From a bacterium (GTDB taxonomy: Bacteria; UBP15; UBA6099; JAJRTR01): a DNA stretch of 17,970 bases. The stretch lies in the NCBI GenBank assembly GCA_024278215.1, contig JAJRTR010000162.1, positions 1 to 17,970 of the forward strand, in the 5' to 3' direction. The position numbers and the translations under genes were made by a program. Within the stretch, counting starts at the first letter, position 1. Every line of letters begins with the position of its first letter. The notes below the pieces were generated by a model. The model did no database searches. It saw only the letters and a list, made by a program, of their open reading frames with translations, and was not told the origin of the DNA. Shown here piece by piece: positions 1 to 7,741 of the stretch.

Positions 1-71
1 ACGTTGGTTTTGATGCCGTTTCGCTGTCCATTAAACATACCATAGCACATACTTGCAAAAACGTCTAGTGT

Positions 72-93
72 ATGCAATAGTGCGCTATTGTAT
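72..93. promoter_or_regulatory. Inverted repeat upstream of the radical SAM gene
   Basis: ATGCAATAG (72-80) and CTATTGTAT (85-93) form a nine-pair stem with one G-T wobble around a TGCG loop. It lies about 50-60 bases before the first gene. It could be an operator, or the terminator of a gene outside the window, but no T-run follows, so a terminator is less likely. The rest of positions 1-140 shows no gene. Confidence 0.3.
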
Positions 94-140
94 GTCATTG
101 TGCTGCAACAGGGGTGTGAACGGTTACAAAAAATCCTGGG

Positions 141-1586
141 GTGAGGCGCGCAGTGGCGGAACAAACTATTGAACATGTTTTATTTGTCCGGCTCGATATG
201 GAGTCGGGGCCGGGCATGCACCCAAAAGACCGGACACTGCCGTTCACGCCCGTACTTGCCGCCGCGCAACTTGAAAATCGCGGTCATAAAACAAGTATGA
301 TAGACGTCCCGGCGGGCGGCGGTGTCCCGGCGCGGATCGTTGAAAAAGTCGCCGCGCATGACGGGCCTGTATTGATCGAGGTCCAGGCGGGCAAACTCGA
401 ACATTTCGCTGAATTTACGCAACAATTGAAATATCGAAATAATAAAACAGTCGCTGCCTACGGGTTTATCCCGACCCGGAACCCCGCGCGGTTGCTCGAA
501 ATGAATGTCGCGGATTACTGCATCGCCGGAGAGGGCGAAGGCATCATACCCGCATTTGTCGACTGGCTGCGTGCGCGGAACGAACCGCCGCCGCCGGGCG
601 TGATGTTTATGCGGAACGGCAGGCTGACGGGCTGCCCGGACGATTCGCCGCCGGGCACCGACGACATGCCTTTTATCCCCGCGGAAGTACTGAAAAGCAA
701 CAGGTATCACAAAGATTCGTTTCCACTGCAATTCGCCGGTCTGCGCTGGGGCTTCGTACTCGCCAACAGGGGCTGCCTGTACCGCTGCCCTTTCTGCACG
801 GGAATCGCGAGGCAATCGCTGCTCAGGAAATACAGGCCGTGCAGCCCGGCAAGGCTCGTCGACGAAATGCACTACCAGGTCAGCGAAGCGGGCAGGAACA
901 TCATCTCCATCGAAGACGACCTGTTCACCGGAAGGCGCGAATGGGTGATCGAAGTGCTCGAACTGCTCGAAAAACTGCCCCGTAGAATCCGCTGGATCGC
1001 ACAGACAAGATTCGATTGTCTCGATGAAGAACTGATAATAAAAATGAAGAACGCCGGGTGCGCGGGTCTGTCGCTCGGCATGGAATCGGGCAGTGACAGG
1101 ATACTCGATATACTCGGCAAAAACACCGATACACAGACGATAAGAAGGATCGGCGCACTGCTGCTCAAGCACGGCGTCGCGACAAGATATACAGTGATGC
1201 TCGGCGCGCCCGGCGAAAAGGCGCGGGATTTCGCGCTCACCGCCACCCTCGTGCGCCGCCTGAAACCACTTGTCGTACAAATATATTTCTGCACTCCATA
1301 CACCGATACTGTTCTGGACCCACATGTCGCCGACGGCTCCCTGAGAATGGCGGAACCGCAACCTGATATCTCCAACCTGTCCGGCCGCGAAATGGAGTCG
1401 CTCCGTCTCGCTTTCTATAGAAGCTACTACCTTTCTTTCAACTACCTGAGAACTCATTTCGTCCGGTTGCTCGCTTATTTCCTGCTCAACAGCAGGCAGG
1501 CGGTCAGGATAACAACTTTATTCATATCTTTTTTCCTGTCGGGGAGACGCGCAGGCGGGCAGACCGGCGAGACGCATCCCGCTTAA
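141..1586 (+). CDS. B12-binding-type radical SAM protein
   Basis: The product (481 residues) has the layout of cobalamin-type radical SAM enzymes. An N-terminal Rossmann-like region (about residues 10-145) resembles the B12-binding domain, although the DxHxxG cobalamin ligand motif is not visible. The radical SAM core starts at about residue 203. Its cluster motif is Cys212-x3-Cys216-x2-Cys219 (NRGCLYRCPFC), and later strand motifs include GLSLGMESGSD and the TRYTVMLGAPGE segment. Such enzymes use a 4Fe-4S cluster and S-adenosylmethionine for methyl transfers or rearrangements in cell-envelope or natural-product pathways; the substrate here cannot be told. The GTG at 141 has no well-spaced Shine-Dalgarno site. 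A GTG at 153 follows GGTGA (140-144) by 8 bases and is the better start. A DegT-type aminotransferase begins 26 bases after the stop, so the two are probably co-transcribed. Confidence 0.85.
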   Translation: MRRAVAEQTIEHVLFVRLDMESGPGMHPKDRTLPFTPVLAAAQLENRGHKTSMIDVPAGGGVPARIVEKVAAHDGPVLIEVQAGKLEHFAEFTQQLKYRNNKTVAAYGFIPTRNPARLLEMNVADYCIAGEGEGIIPAFVDWLRARNEPPPPGVMFMRNGRLTGCPDDSPPGTDDMPFIPAEVLKSNRYHKDSFPLQFAGLRWGFVLANRGCLYRCPFCTGIARQSLLRKYRPCSPARLVDEMHYQVSEAGRNIISIEDDLFTGRREWVIEVLELLEKLPRRIRWIAQTRFDCLDEELIIKMKNAGCAGLSLGMESGSDRILDILGKNTDTQTIRRIGALLLKHGVATRYTVMLGAPGEKARDFALTATLVRRLKPLVVQIYFCTPYTDTVLDPHVADGSLRMAEPQPDISNLSGREMESLRLAFYRSYYLSFNYLRTHFVRLLAYFLLNSRQAVRITTLFISFFLSGRRAGGQTGETHPA

Positions 1587-1612
1587 TATGTAAGAACGAA
1601 TAAACACGGCCC

Positions 1613-2818
1613 ATGATGATTCCGATGATTCCGAGAACGAGAACCCGCCATTTCAGGGGTCAGATATTCTATCTGATAAAAGCGCTGGTTTCGGGCGCGC
1701 GCGCGACGGATGTCGGAGTGTTCGAGCATCTCGTGGCGCAAATGGCGGGCACGAAATACGCCAGCTCTTTCGCGTCGGGCAGGTCCGCGTTAACAGCATT
1801 GCTCGACGCGCTCGACTACCCGCCTCAATCGACGGTACTGCTGCCGTCGCTGAACTACCCCGCAGTGCCGCGCACAGTGGCGGCCGCCGGTCTGCTTATC
1901 CACTGGATACCTGTTTCGCGAGAAGGTCTGCGACCTGATTTCGACGCGGTTGACACGGCAGTGATTCAGGAGGCGGTCGCCGTGATATGGCCGCACTATT
2001 ACGGTATACCGGCACCCGCGCAGGAAATCGCGCGGTTCTGCCGCCTGAACGACATCGACTATATTGAAGACAGCGCACACGCGCTGGGGGCGCGGGTAGG
2101 CGGCGCACCGGTCGGCGGTTTCGGACGCGCCGGCATCTTCAGTTTCGAGACATCCAAACCGGTCAACACTTTCGGCGGCGGCGTGATCGTCACAAACGAC
2201 GAATTTCTGGCCGACAGGCTTACAGCGATTCGCGACTCACTTGCCGCACCCGCAGCCGGCGACATTCTGCGCCATATTATTAAGAGCTATATCGAAGCTT
2301 TTGCCACTAATCCATGGATATATTCCATATTTGTACGGGCTGCGATTTCGGGCGCGAAAAGGGATTGCAGAAGTGATTTCCTCGAAGAAAGCGCCGATGC
2401 CCCGCAACCACGCCCGGCTGCCGCGCTCTCCGCGCTTCAGGCCGGGGCGGGAGTCCGCAGACTGGCCGGATACATGCGTGAACTGCCCGGGAAGCGCAGG
2501 CGCTGGAAAGCCGTTCAAGGGCTGCTCGATGCCGCGGAGCTTTCTGTCGCGCTCGATGCAGACTCGGAACCGAACGGCTATATGACGGTTGCCGTGCACA
2601 GCGACGCCAGGGCAGTCGCGCGCGCGTTTTTTTCGCGCGGCGTGGATGTGAAAATGGGATATATGAAAGATTGCCATTTGATATGTGAAGGCGGCGGCGC
2701 GGATTTGTGCAATTCGCTCGAGAACGAACTTTTTCACCTACCGCCCGGCACAGACCTTTCCCCGTCAGCTTTCGAAAAATACCTGTCGCTGATCGGCGAC
2801 ACCCTCCGAGACGTTTGA
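1613..2818 (+). CDS. DegT/DnrJ/EryC1/StrS-family PLP aminotransferase
   Basis: The product (401 residues) is a fold-type I PLP enzyme of the DegT/DnrJ/EryC1/StrS family, which mostly makes amino-sugar nucleotides for polysaccharide or natural-product pathways. Visible motifs are the cofactor-phosphate region near residues 53-58 (FASGRS), IEDSAHALGA (151-160) with the Asp that pairs with the pyridine nitrogen, and the Schiff-base lysine Lys182 in SFETSKPVNTFGGG. The C-terminal half is poorly conserved in appearance. The start at 1613 has no clear Shine-Dalgarno site; Met5 is an alternative. It lies 26 bases after the radical SAM gene on the same strand, so a shared pathway is likely. No nucleotide-sugar epimerase, dehydratase or glycosyltransferase lies directly beside the pair, so the product is unknown. 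Confidence 0.85.
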   Translation: MMIPMIPRTRTRHFRGQIFYLIKALVSGARATDVGVFEHLVAQMAGTKYASSFASGRSALTALLDALDYPPQSTVLLPSLNYPAVPRTVAAAGLLIHWIPVSREGLRPDFDAVDTAVIQEAVAVIWPHYYGIPAPAQEIARFCRLNDIDYIEDSAHALGARVGGAPVGGFGRAGIFSFETSKPVNTFGGGVIVTNDEFLADRLTAIRDSLAAPAAGDILRHIIKSYIEAFATNPWIYSIFVRAAISGAKRDCRSDFLEESADAPQPRPAAALSALQAGAGVRRLAGYMRELPGKRRRWKAVQGLLDAAELSVALDADSEPNGYMTVAVHSDARAVARAFFSRGVDVKMGYMKDCHLICEGGGADLCNSLENELFHLPPGTDLSPSAFEKYLSLIGDTLRDV

Positions 2819-2829
2819 AACCGGGTCTC
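2808..2829 (+). terminator. Weak hairpin at the end of the aminotransferase gene
   Basis: GAGAC (2808-2812) pairs with GTCTC (2825-2829), with a possible inner GTTT/AAAC pairing. A pyrimidine tract containing TTTTT (2835-2839) follows. The stem overlaps the stop codon and is short, so it is only a possible terminator. Confidence 0.25.
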
Positions 2830-3186
2830 CCCTCCTTTTTGCCCTTTCCACCTTCCTCCAGTGGGAGAGAATCGACTGAACATCTGCTTTCACAACCACA
2901 AGGAGTTTACACCACGCAACGGCACAAAAACGTATCACGCATAGGTGAAACGGCACGAAAATGTCCTATCACTTTAGAAACGCAAAATATGGCTAATAGT
3001 CACTATAAATAAATATATGCGTTAGATAAAGGGTTATTTGAGATTATCATGATAAATACATCACATGGCACTGATATTGAGCAACAAGCTGTGTCGAGAG
3101 TCTGAATGATACGACTGGGAACAATAACGCAGAAATTTCGGTGTGTATTTCAGAGCGCACAAGTTTAGCATGAAAGGTCAATTATT
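2830..3186 (+). promoter_or_regulatory. AmtB upstream region with a near-consensus sigma-54 site
   Basis: No gene is seen in this gap. TGGCACTGATATTGA (3066-3080) matches the sigma-54 pattern TGGCAC-N5-TTGC except for A in place of the -12 C, about 107 bases before the amtB start. Sigma-54 with NtrC control is common for amtB/glnK operons, but the mismatch falls on a key base. A degenerate direct repeat (ACGGCACAAAAACG near 2919 and ACGGCACGAAAATG near 2949) also lies here. The amtB start has a plausible Shine-Dalgarno AAAGGTC at about 3173-3179. Confidence 0.3.
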
Positions 3187-4524
3187 ATGCAGAAAAGATT
3201 GTTTTCGCCAGTTACTTTTATATTTATGCTGGTTTTTGGTATTATCGGTTTTGTATCCCCTGCGGCGGCACAGTCGGCGGCTGGAGACCTGCCGGTAAGC
3301 GCGGGAGATACAGCCTTTATTATGATTTCGGCTGCACTCGTGCTGTTCATGACAGTGGGGCTGGCGTTTTTCTATGGTGGGCTTGTACGTCGCAAAAACG
3401 TACTGTCCATCCTGATGCAGTGTTTCTTCGCCATGGGAATTCTCTCCTTGCAATGGATATTTTTCGGCTACTCGCTGGCGTTCGGACCGGATGTCGGCGG
3501 TTTCATCGGCAACCTGGACTGGATAGGCCTTAAGGGAGTGGGAATAACGCCGAGCCCTGTCTATGCGTCCACTGTTCCACATCTCGGTTTTATGATATTC
3601 CAGGGCATGTTCGCGGTAATAACGCCTGCGCTGATTATAGGAGCGTTTGCGGAGCGCATGAAGTTCAGCGCTTATGTGATATTCATCCTTCTATGGGTAA
3701 CATTCGTGTATGAGCCGGTATGTCACTGGGTGTGGGGAGGCGGTTTCCTGGCAGCGGCGGGAACGATGGATTTCGCAGGCGGTATAGTCGTGCATATTAC
3801 AGCAGGCATCGCGGGTCTTGTATGCGCAATAATGCTTGGAAAGCGGGCAGGCTATCCGGAACGGGGATTTCTGCCGCACAATCTTCCATTTGCCGTATTG
3901 GGGGCCGGTATACTGTGGTTCGGATGGTTCGGATTCAACGCGGGCAGCGCACTGGCGGCCAACGGAACAGCCGTCGTCGCATTTGTGGCCACAAACACAG
4001 CGGCGGCCTCCGCGGCCGTGGTATGGGCCTGCCTCGAGTGGGTCAGCAATGGCCGCAGACCTACTATGCTGGGTACCATAACCGGGTCCATCGCCGGCCT
4101 TGCGGCCGTCACTCCCGCCGCCGGTTTTGTCGGTCCTGTTTCCGCCGCACTCATCGGCATGATCTCCTCAATAATCTGTTTTATCTTTGTCACGAAGTTG
4201 AAACCTGCGCTGGGCTACGACGACTCTCTGGACGTTTTCGGGGTTCACGGTGTCGGCGGTATATTCGGCAGCATCGCGGTGGGGCTTTTCGCCTGCCTTG
4301 CAGTCAACGCCGGCGGCGCGAACGGCCTCTTCTTCGGCAGCGCGACACAACTGGTCATCCAGTTAAAAGCCGTAGCTATTACTATCGTATACTCTGTGAT
4401 TGTTACTTCTGTTATACTTAAAGGTATTGATATCGTAGTAGGACTGAGAGTTGACAGAAAAGAAGAAAGTTTCGGCATAGACCTTACGCAGCACCACGAA
4501 CGCGGCTACACGCTTTTTGACTGA
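3187..4524 (+). CDS. amtB: Ammonium transporter (Amt/MEP/Rh family)
   Basis: This inner-membrane trimeric channel takes up ammonium. The product is 445 residues, with a cleavable signal peptide (about 1-29, ending SPAAAQS) as in many bacterial AmtB precursors and then about 11 hydrophobic spans. Pore residues are in place: the twin histidines are His203 (VVHITAG) and His354 (FGVHGVGG), with Asp195 eight residues before the first and Trp183 in HWVWGGG at the periplasmic recruitment site. FQGMFAVITPALIIGAFAER carries the usual pore-gate segment. The C-terminal tail (about 428-445) fits the cytoplasmic segment that PII proteins contact. A PII gene lies downstream on the same strand after a 249-base gap; the order amtB then PII is the reverse of the common enterobacterial one. 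Confidence 0.96.
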   Translation: MQKRLFSPVTFIFMLVFGIIGFVSPAAAQSAAGDLPVSAGDTAFIMISAALVLFMTVGLAFFYGGLVRRKNVLSILMQCFFAMGILSLQWIFFGYSLAFGPDVGGFIGNLDWIGLKGVGITPSPVYASTVPHLGFMIFQGMFAVITPALIIGAFAERMKFSAYVIFILLWVTFVYEPVCHWVWGGGFLAAAGTMDFAGGIVVHITAGIAGLVCAIMLGKRAGYPERGFLPHNLPFAVLGAGILWFGWFGFNAGSALAANGTAVVAFVATNTAAASAAVVWACLEWVSNGRRPTMLGTITGSIAGLAAVTPAAGFVGPVSAALIGMISSIICFIFVTKLKPALGYDDSLDVFGVHGVGGIFGSIAVGLFACLAVNAGGANGLFFGSATQLVIQLKAVAITIVYSVIVTSVILKGIDIVVGLRVDRKEESFGIDLTQHHERGYTLFD

Positions 4525-4583
4525 TGTCCGAATTGATGAACTGCCCCGAGCAGCGGCGCAAGGCATTCTTTTCGAATGAATCC

Positions 4584-4601
4584 CGGACTGAATGAAGTCC
4601 G
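4584..4601. repeat. Dispersed palindrome, variant copy (CGGACT...AGTCCG)
   Basis: CGGACT and AGTCCG form a six-pair stem around GAATGA. It is related to the tighter palindromes at 4724-4739 and 9422-9435. ATTCTTTTCGA occurs next to this copy (near 4565) and next to the 4724 copy (near 4745), so flanks are shared too. Confidence 0.5.
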
Positions 4602-4615
4602 AGATAGCAAAAGAC

Positions 4616-4645
4616 GTGAGACAACTTCTGAAGAAGTTTTCTCAC
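4616..4645 (+). terminator. Long hairpin between amtB and the PII gene
   Basis: GTGAGA-C-AACTTC, loop TGAA, GAAGTT-T-TCTCAC: twelve pairs with a single C/T mismatch. A T-rich but interrupted stretch (4649-4663) follows. It could terminate amtB transcription, attenuate read-through into the PII gene, or protect the upstream mRNA. It is well formed, but its role is inferred. Confidence 0.5.
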
Positions 4646-4666
4646 ACTCTTTCAAAACTTTTTGTC

Positions 4667-4691
4667 GAGAAGCGCAAAAAGAGCGCTTCTC
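4667..4691 (+). terminator. Second hairpin between amtB and the PII gene
   Basis: GAGAAGCGC (4667-4675) pairs perfectly with GCGCTTCTC (4683-4691) around an A-rich seven-base loop. No clean U-tract follows, so it may be a processing or attenuation structure, not a classical terminator. Confidence 0.4.
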
Positions 4692-4723
4692 TCGCTGATG
4701 GGGCTTTCTTACCGCTAATTACC

Positions 4724-4739
4724 CCGGACTGAAGTCCGG
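4724..4739. repeat. Dispersed palindrome CCGGACT-GA-AGTCCGG
   Basis: This is a perfect seven-pair stem with a two-base centre, 34 bases before the PII start codon. The same core recurs at 9422-9435 and, loosened, at 4584-4601. The conserved core with varying flanks points to a small dispersed palindromic element, not a gene-specific operator. Confidence 0.55.
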
Positions 4740-4773
4740 AGAGAATTCTTTTCGATTAAAAGGAGTTGGAACA

Positions 4774-5115
4774 ATGAAATACATTACAGCAATCATACAG
4801 CCGGACAAGTTGCAGGCGGTACGCAAGAACCTGATCGCGAAAGGCATCAATCTCATGACCGTATCCGAAGTTATCGGACACGGCAGGCAGCAGGGAATCA
4901 CCCAGGTCTTCAGGGGCCACAAGGAAGCCGGCCATTTCCTGCGCAAAGTCAAGGTCGAGATCGCCGTCAACGACGAGTTCATGGAACCGGCTGTCGAAGC
5001 CATTATCGAAGCGGCGAATACCGGTCAACCCGGCGACGGGAAGATTTTCGTCACGGAACTGCTTCACACATACAGGATCGGAACTCGCGAGACGGGCAAC
5101 GCGGCTATAGGGTAA
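4774..5115 (+). CDS. glnK: PII nitrogen regulatory protein (GlnK/GlnB family) lacking the T-loop tyrosine
   Basis: The product has 113 residues, the normal PII length. PII trimers sense ATP/ADP and 2-oxoglutarate and plug AmtB when nitrogen is plentiful. Conserved parts include Gln39 and Lys58, the B-loop TGQPGDGKIF (83-92, with Lys90) and Arg101. The T-loop is unusual: Tyr51, the uridylylation or adenylylation site, is Glu51; Tyr46 is Phe; position 49 (Ser, phosphorylated in cyanobacteria) is His. Arg103, which normally contacts ATP phosphates, is Gly. Covalent control by GlnD at Tyr51 is therefore excluded, and control may rest on ligands alone. The start at 4774 has a good Shine-Dalgarno AAGGAGTTGG. 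Its place after amtB favours GlnK over GlnB, but the name is by context. Confidence 0.92.
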   Translation: MKYITAIIQPDKLQAVRKNLIAKGINLMTVSEVIGHGRQQGITQVFRGHKEAGHFLRKVKVEIAVNDEFMEPAVEAIIEAANTGQPGDGKIFVTELLHTYRIGTRETGNAAIG

Positions 5116-5215
5116 GCTTCTCCTGCCGTTTTTGACGATATTCAACGCTTGACGCTTGACGCGTCCTTATGTTGTTTCACGATTTCATATACGCAATTCC
5201 TATTGATAACCGCTA

Positions 5216-5379
5216 TAATCACCTCCGCCATCCGGTGCGGCTGATTTCTGTTATCGCGCAGCCTTTCGTTTTGTATGATCACCCGGCCCTGGAAACAGAC
5301 AGTCACGGGAATGCGGGAATACAACCGAAAAACACCGCCGCAATACCGGGCGGCGTTCTTGAATTTTCGATGGAAACGC
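5216..5379. repeat. 164-bp dispersed repeat, intact copy A (empty site)
   Basis: This copy runs from TAATCACCTCCGCC to TTCGATGGAAACGC. It matches 9720-10066 at 160 of 164 positions once the insertion there is removed. Hairpin potential lies at both ends: CCGC...GCGG on the left and CCGCC...GGCGG on the right. It sits in the convergent gap between the PII gene and the lipoprotein gene. The minus strand is open through it, but all four differences from copy B change the encoded residue, so it is not a conserved protein gene. The remainder of 5116-5491 holds nothing else recognised. Confidence 0.85.
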
Positions 5380-5491
5380 AAAGCAATGGTAACTTGCAGT
5401 TGAGGTGGATGAGTGATGACTATAAAATATTTGGAAACATGCAGAGTTGCATAGGTAGATACCGAACACGGATTTCTGTTCAACCCCGCAT

Positions 5492-7741
5492 TTATCTTAC
5501 ATAGCGAAATACGCCCGCGCCCTGGGTTGCAACGTAAATGACATCTTTAGACAGGGCGATATCACGAACGGATTTGTTTTCCAGACCTGTCATGGAACTG
5601 TCCGGGAACGCGGACCATGTGCTGCCCCCGTCCGTCGACCTGTAAATCCCTGAGTACAAATCTGCCGCAAAAACAGTGCTTGTGCTTTCTGGATCAATGG
5701 CGATTGTCATGATATATGGATTCCCGCTGCTGAACCCCGTGTTGTTCGGGCCAGTCCAGGATGTGCCCCCATCCGTACTTACGTGAACTCCATTATAAGC
5801 CTCGCCGACTATGATAACGGGTGTGGAACCTGAGAAGTCGATATCAAGTGCAATTAGCTGTTTCTGTCCCAGAGCTGAATTGCGGGTCCAGTTTGCCCCC
5901 GAGTTAGTTGTTTTGTACAGGCCGTCGAGAGTGGCTGCCCAAGCCGTGGTGGAGTCGGAAGAGTGAGGAATTATTTTTACTATGCTGACACCATCCATTT
6001 CCGTGCTGGTTTTTGTGAACGATGCGCCACCGTCTGTAGAAAGATAAAGCACAGAACTTCCTGTTGGAGCTTCAGCCAGAAAATCGACAGGATAAAGTGG
6101 AGGCATGCAAAGACCTGCGTATACGATATTGGAATTTGCGGGTGAAGCCGCTATGGTACAAAGACCATTGGGAGAATCCGGGTCATCAAGTACTTTTGAG
6201 AAGCTGCTCCCGCCATTAGTACTTCGAAAAGCCATGACTACATTCTCTCTACCTACAAGGACCGCACTGGAATTCGATGGGAGAGTCGTAATCGCGGCGT
6301 CTTCAGTGGAGCTCGCTTCAGTCCAGTTTGCGATGCCGCTCCAGGTGCTTGCGTAGTCCGTGCTTTTATACGGTCCGTTGCGGCTTGCAACATACACAGT
6401 GGAGCTGTTGTAATCAGGCACGTAAACATCGTAAACAATAAGACCTGTAAATCCTTTGCTCCAGGTTACCCACGTCTGCCCGCCGTCGGTGCTCTTGAAA
6501 ACACCTCCACCATAACTGTTAATGTAAACTGTGTCGTTATCGTCGGGGTCTATAGTCATGTCAATAGGAAAACCGCCTATTACATAGCCTGTTGCTCCCC
6601 AGTGAGCCACTGTTGGAAGAGTATATTTGATAAAAGTGTTTCCGCCGTCTGTACTGCGGTAAATAGCTCCTGCACTTCCCGCGTAAACGATATTTGAATT
6701 GGAAGAACTGACCCTGACGGTGATCATATGGTCGTCTGTGATAACCTCTGTCCAGTTGGCGCCGCCGTCGGTTGTTTTATATAGGCCGCCCACAGCGTTG
6801 GGGCACTCTGCCAGACCCGCTGCCGCGTACAGTACCTGATTGTTATTCGGGTCCATTCGCAGGCTGCCCACATACAAGCCTGAAAGTCCGTTGTTAATCT
6901 GGTTCCAGGTGACGCCTCCATCCGTGCTTTTGATTACTCCCACGCCGCCCGGCACTCCGCCGTTGCAATTAGAGTTATATGCCTCCCGGTCAAAGATCCC
7001 GGTTGACACGTACAGTGTGTTGTGGTCCTGCGGGTCGATTATCAGGTACCGTGCCAGATTGTCGCCTTCCCAAATTTCCGTCCAGTTGTCGCCGCTGTCG
7101 GTTGTTTTGTACACCCTGCCTTTTACCTTGTCGAAAACCATTCCCTCTTCTCCCACATTCACCTCGGCCTGGGCATAAACCAGGTTCGAATTGCCAGGCT
7201 CTATAGTAAATCCGCGAAAGGTCAAAAATTTATCTCCCGCTTCGAGAGAAATACCATTGATTTTTTTCGTCCAGGTCTGGCCGCCATCGGTACTCTTATA
7301 AATACCGAATTCCTTGGCTCCAGTCATATCGAGAGAAGCGTCCGTACCCACCCATACCGTATTCGGATCGTTGGGGTCAATGGTAAGCGAAAATATGGGG
7401 ACGGCATCGCTTGTGGGACCATAGTCCAGGTCAATTCCCGTGTTCGACTTTGACCAGTTGGCACCTCCGTCTGTGCTCCGGCCGATACCCGCATAATTAT
7501 CGGTAACGAACATTACACTCTTGTTCGTGGGATGTATGCGTACATCGTAGCCCAAACCGCCAATGGGGCCGCCTGTGGATTCCCACTGTCCGGTTTTCGT
7601 CAAACTTGTGTCGTCCGTTGATGGAGTCACAACTGTTGCGTTGCCTCCCCCTCCGCAGCCTGCAATATAAACTGATGTAATGACCAGAGCAGATAACGTG
7701 GCTGCAAAAAAACCTGCAATAATTCTTGTTCTCTGTTTCAT
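5492..7741 (-). CDS. Secreted lipoprotein with BNR/Asp-box beta-propeller repeats
   Basis: The product (749 residues) starts with a lipoprotein signal: basic MKQRTR, a hydrophobic stretch, and lipobox IAGC with Cys29, then a Gly/Thr-rich linker. From about residue 50 it is built of repeating blades with 13 recognisable Asp-boxes of the S/T-T-D-x-G-x-x-W/F kind, such as RSTDGGANW, KSTDGGQTW and KTTDSGDNW. This is the sortilin/Ycf48/BNR type of beta-propeller, seen in sialidases, glycosidases and photosystem assembly factors. No sialidase catalytic set (RIP/Arg triad) was seen, so it is more likely a binding or scaffold protein on the outer membrane. Its ATG overlaps the stop of the cytochrome gene (ATGA), with GAAAGGA about 10 bases before it, so translation is coupled. 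Function and ligand are unknown. Confidence 0.88.
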   Translation of the reverse strand: MKQRTRIIAGFFAATLSALVITSVYIAGCGGGGNATVVTPSTDDTSLTKTGQWESTGGPIGGLGYDVRIHPTNKSVMFVTDNYAGIGRSTDGGANWSKSNTGIDLDYGPTSDAVPIFSLTIDPNDPNTVWVGTDASLDMTGAKEFGIYKSTDGGQTWTKKINGISLEAGDKFLTFRGFTIEPGNSNLVYAQAEVNVGEEGMVFDKVKGRVYKTTDSGDNWTEIWEGDNLARYLIIDPQDHNTLYVSTGIFDREAYNSNCNGGVPGGVGVIKSTDGGVTWNQINNGLSGLYVGSLRMDPNNNQVLYAAAGLAECPNAVGGLYKTTDGGANWTEVITDDHMITVRVSSSNSNIVYAGSAGAIYRSTDGGNTFIKYTLPTVAHWGATGYVIGGFPIDMTIDPDDNDTVYINSYGGGVFKSTDGGQTWVTWSKGFTGLIVYDVYVPDYNSSTVYVASRNGPYKSTDYASTWSGIANWTEASSTEDAAITTLPSNSSAVLVGRENVVMAFRSTNGGSSFSKVLDDPDSPNGLCTIAASPANSNIVYAGLCMPPLYPVDFLAEAPTGSSVLYLSTDGGASFTKTSTEMDGVSIVKIIPHSSDSTTAWAATLDGLYKTTNSGANWTRNSALGQKQLIALDIDFSGSTPVIIVGEAYNGVHVSTDGGTSWTGPNNTGFSSGNPYIMTIAIDPESTSTVFAADLYSGIYRSTDGGSTWSAFPDSSMTGLENKSVRDIALSKDVIYVATQGAGVFRYVR

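Noticed and set aside
180-1457. Long open frame (425 codons) on the minus strand opposite the radical SAM gene
   Set aside because: It is antisense to a clear family protein, is rich in Arg/Val as GC-rich shadows are, and shows no domain.
5142-5483. Minus-strand frame of 113 codons through repeat copy A
   Set aside because: It is open only because the repeat has few stops in that frame. All four differences between copies change residues, so no protein selection is seen.
5543-7595. Periodic similarity along the lipoprotein gene, considered as a DNA tandem repeat
   Set aside because: The similarity follows the Asp-box protein repeats, with irregular spacing and diverged bases, so it is a protein-level repeat.
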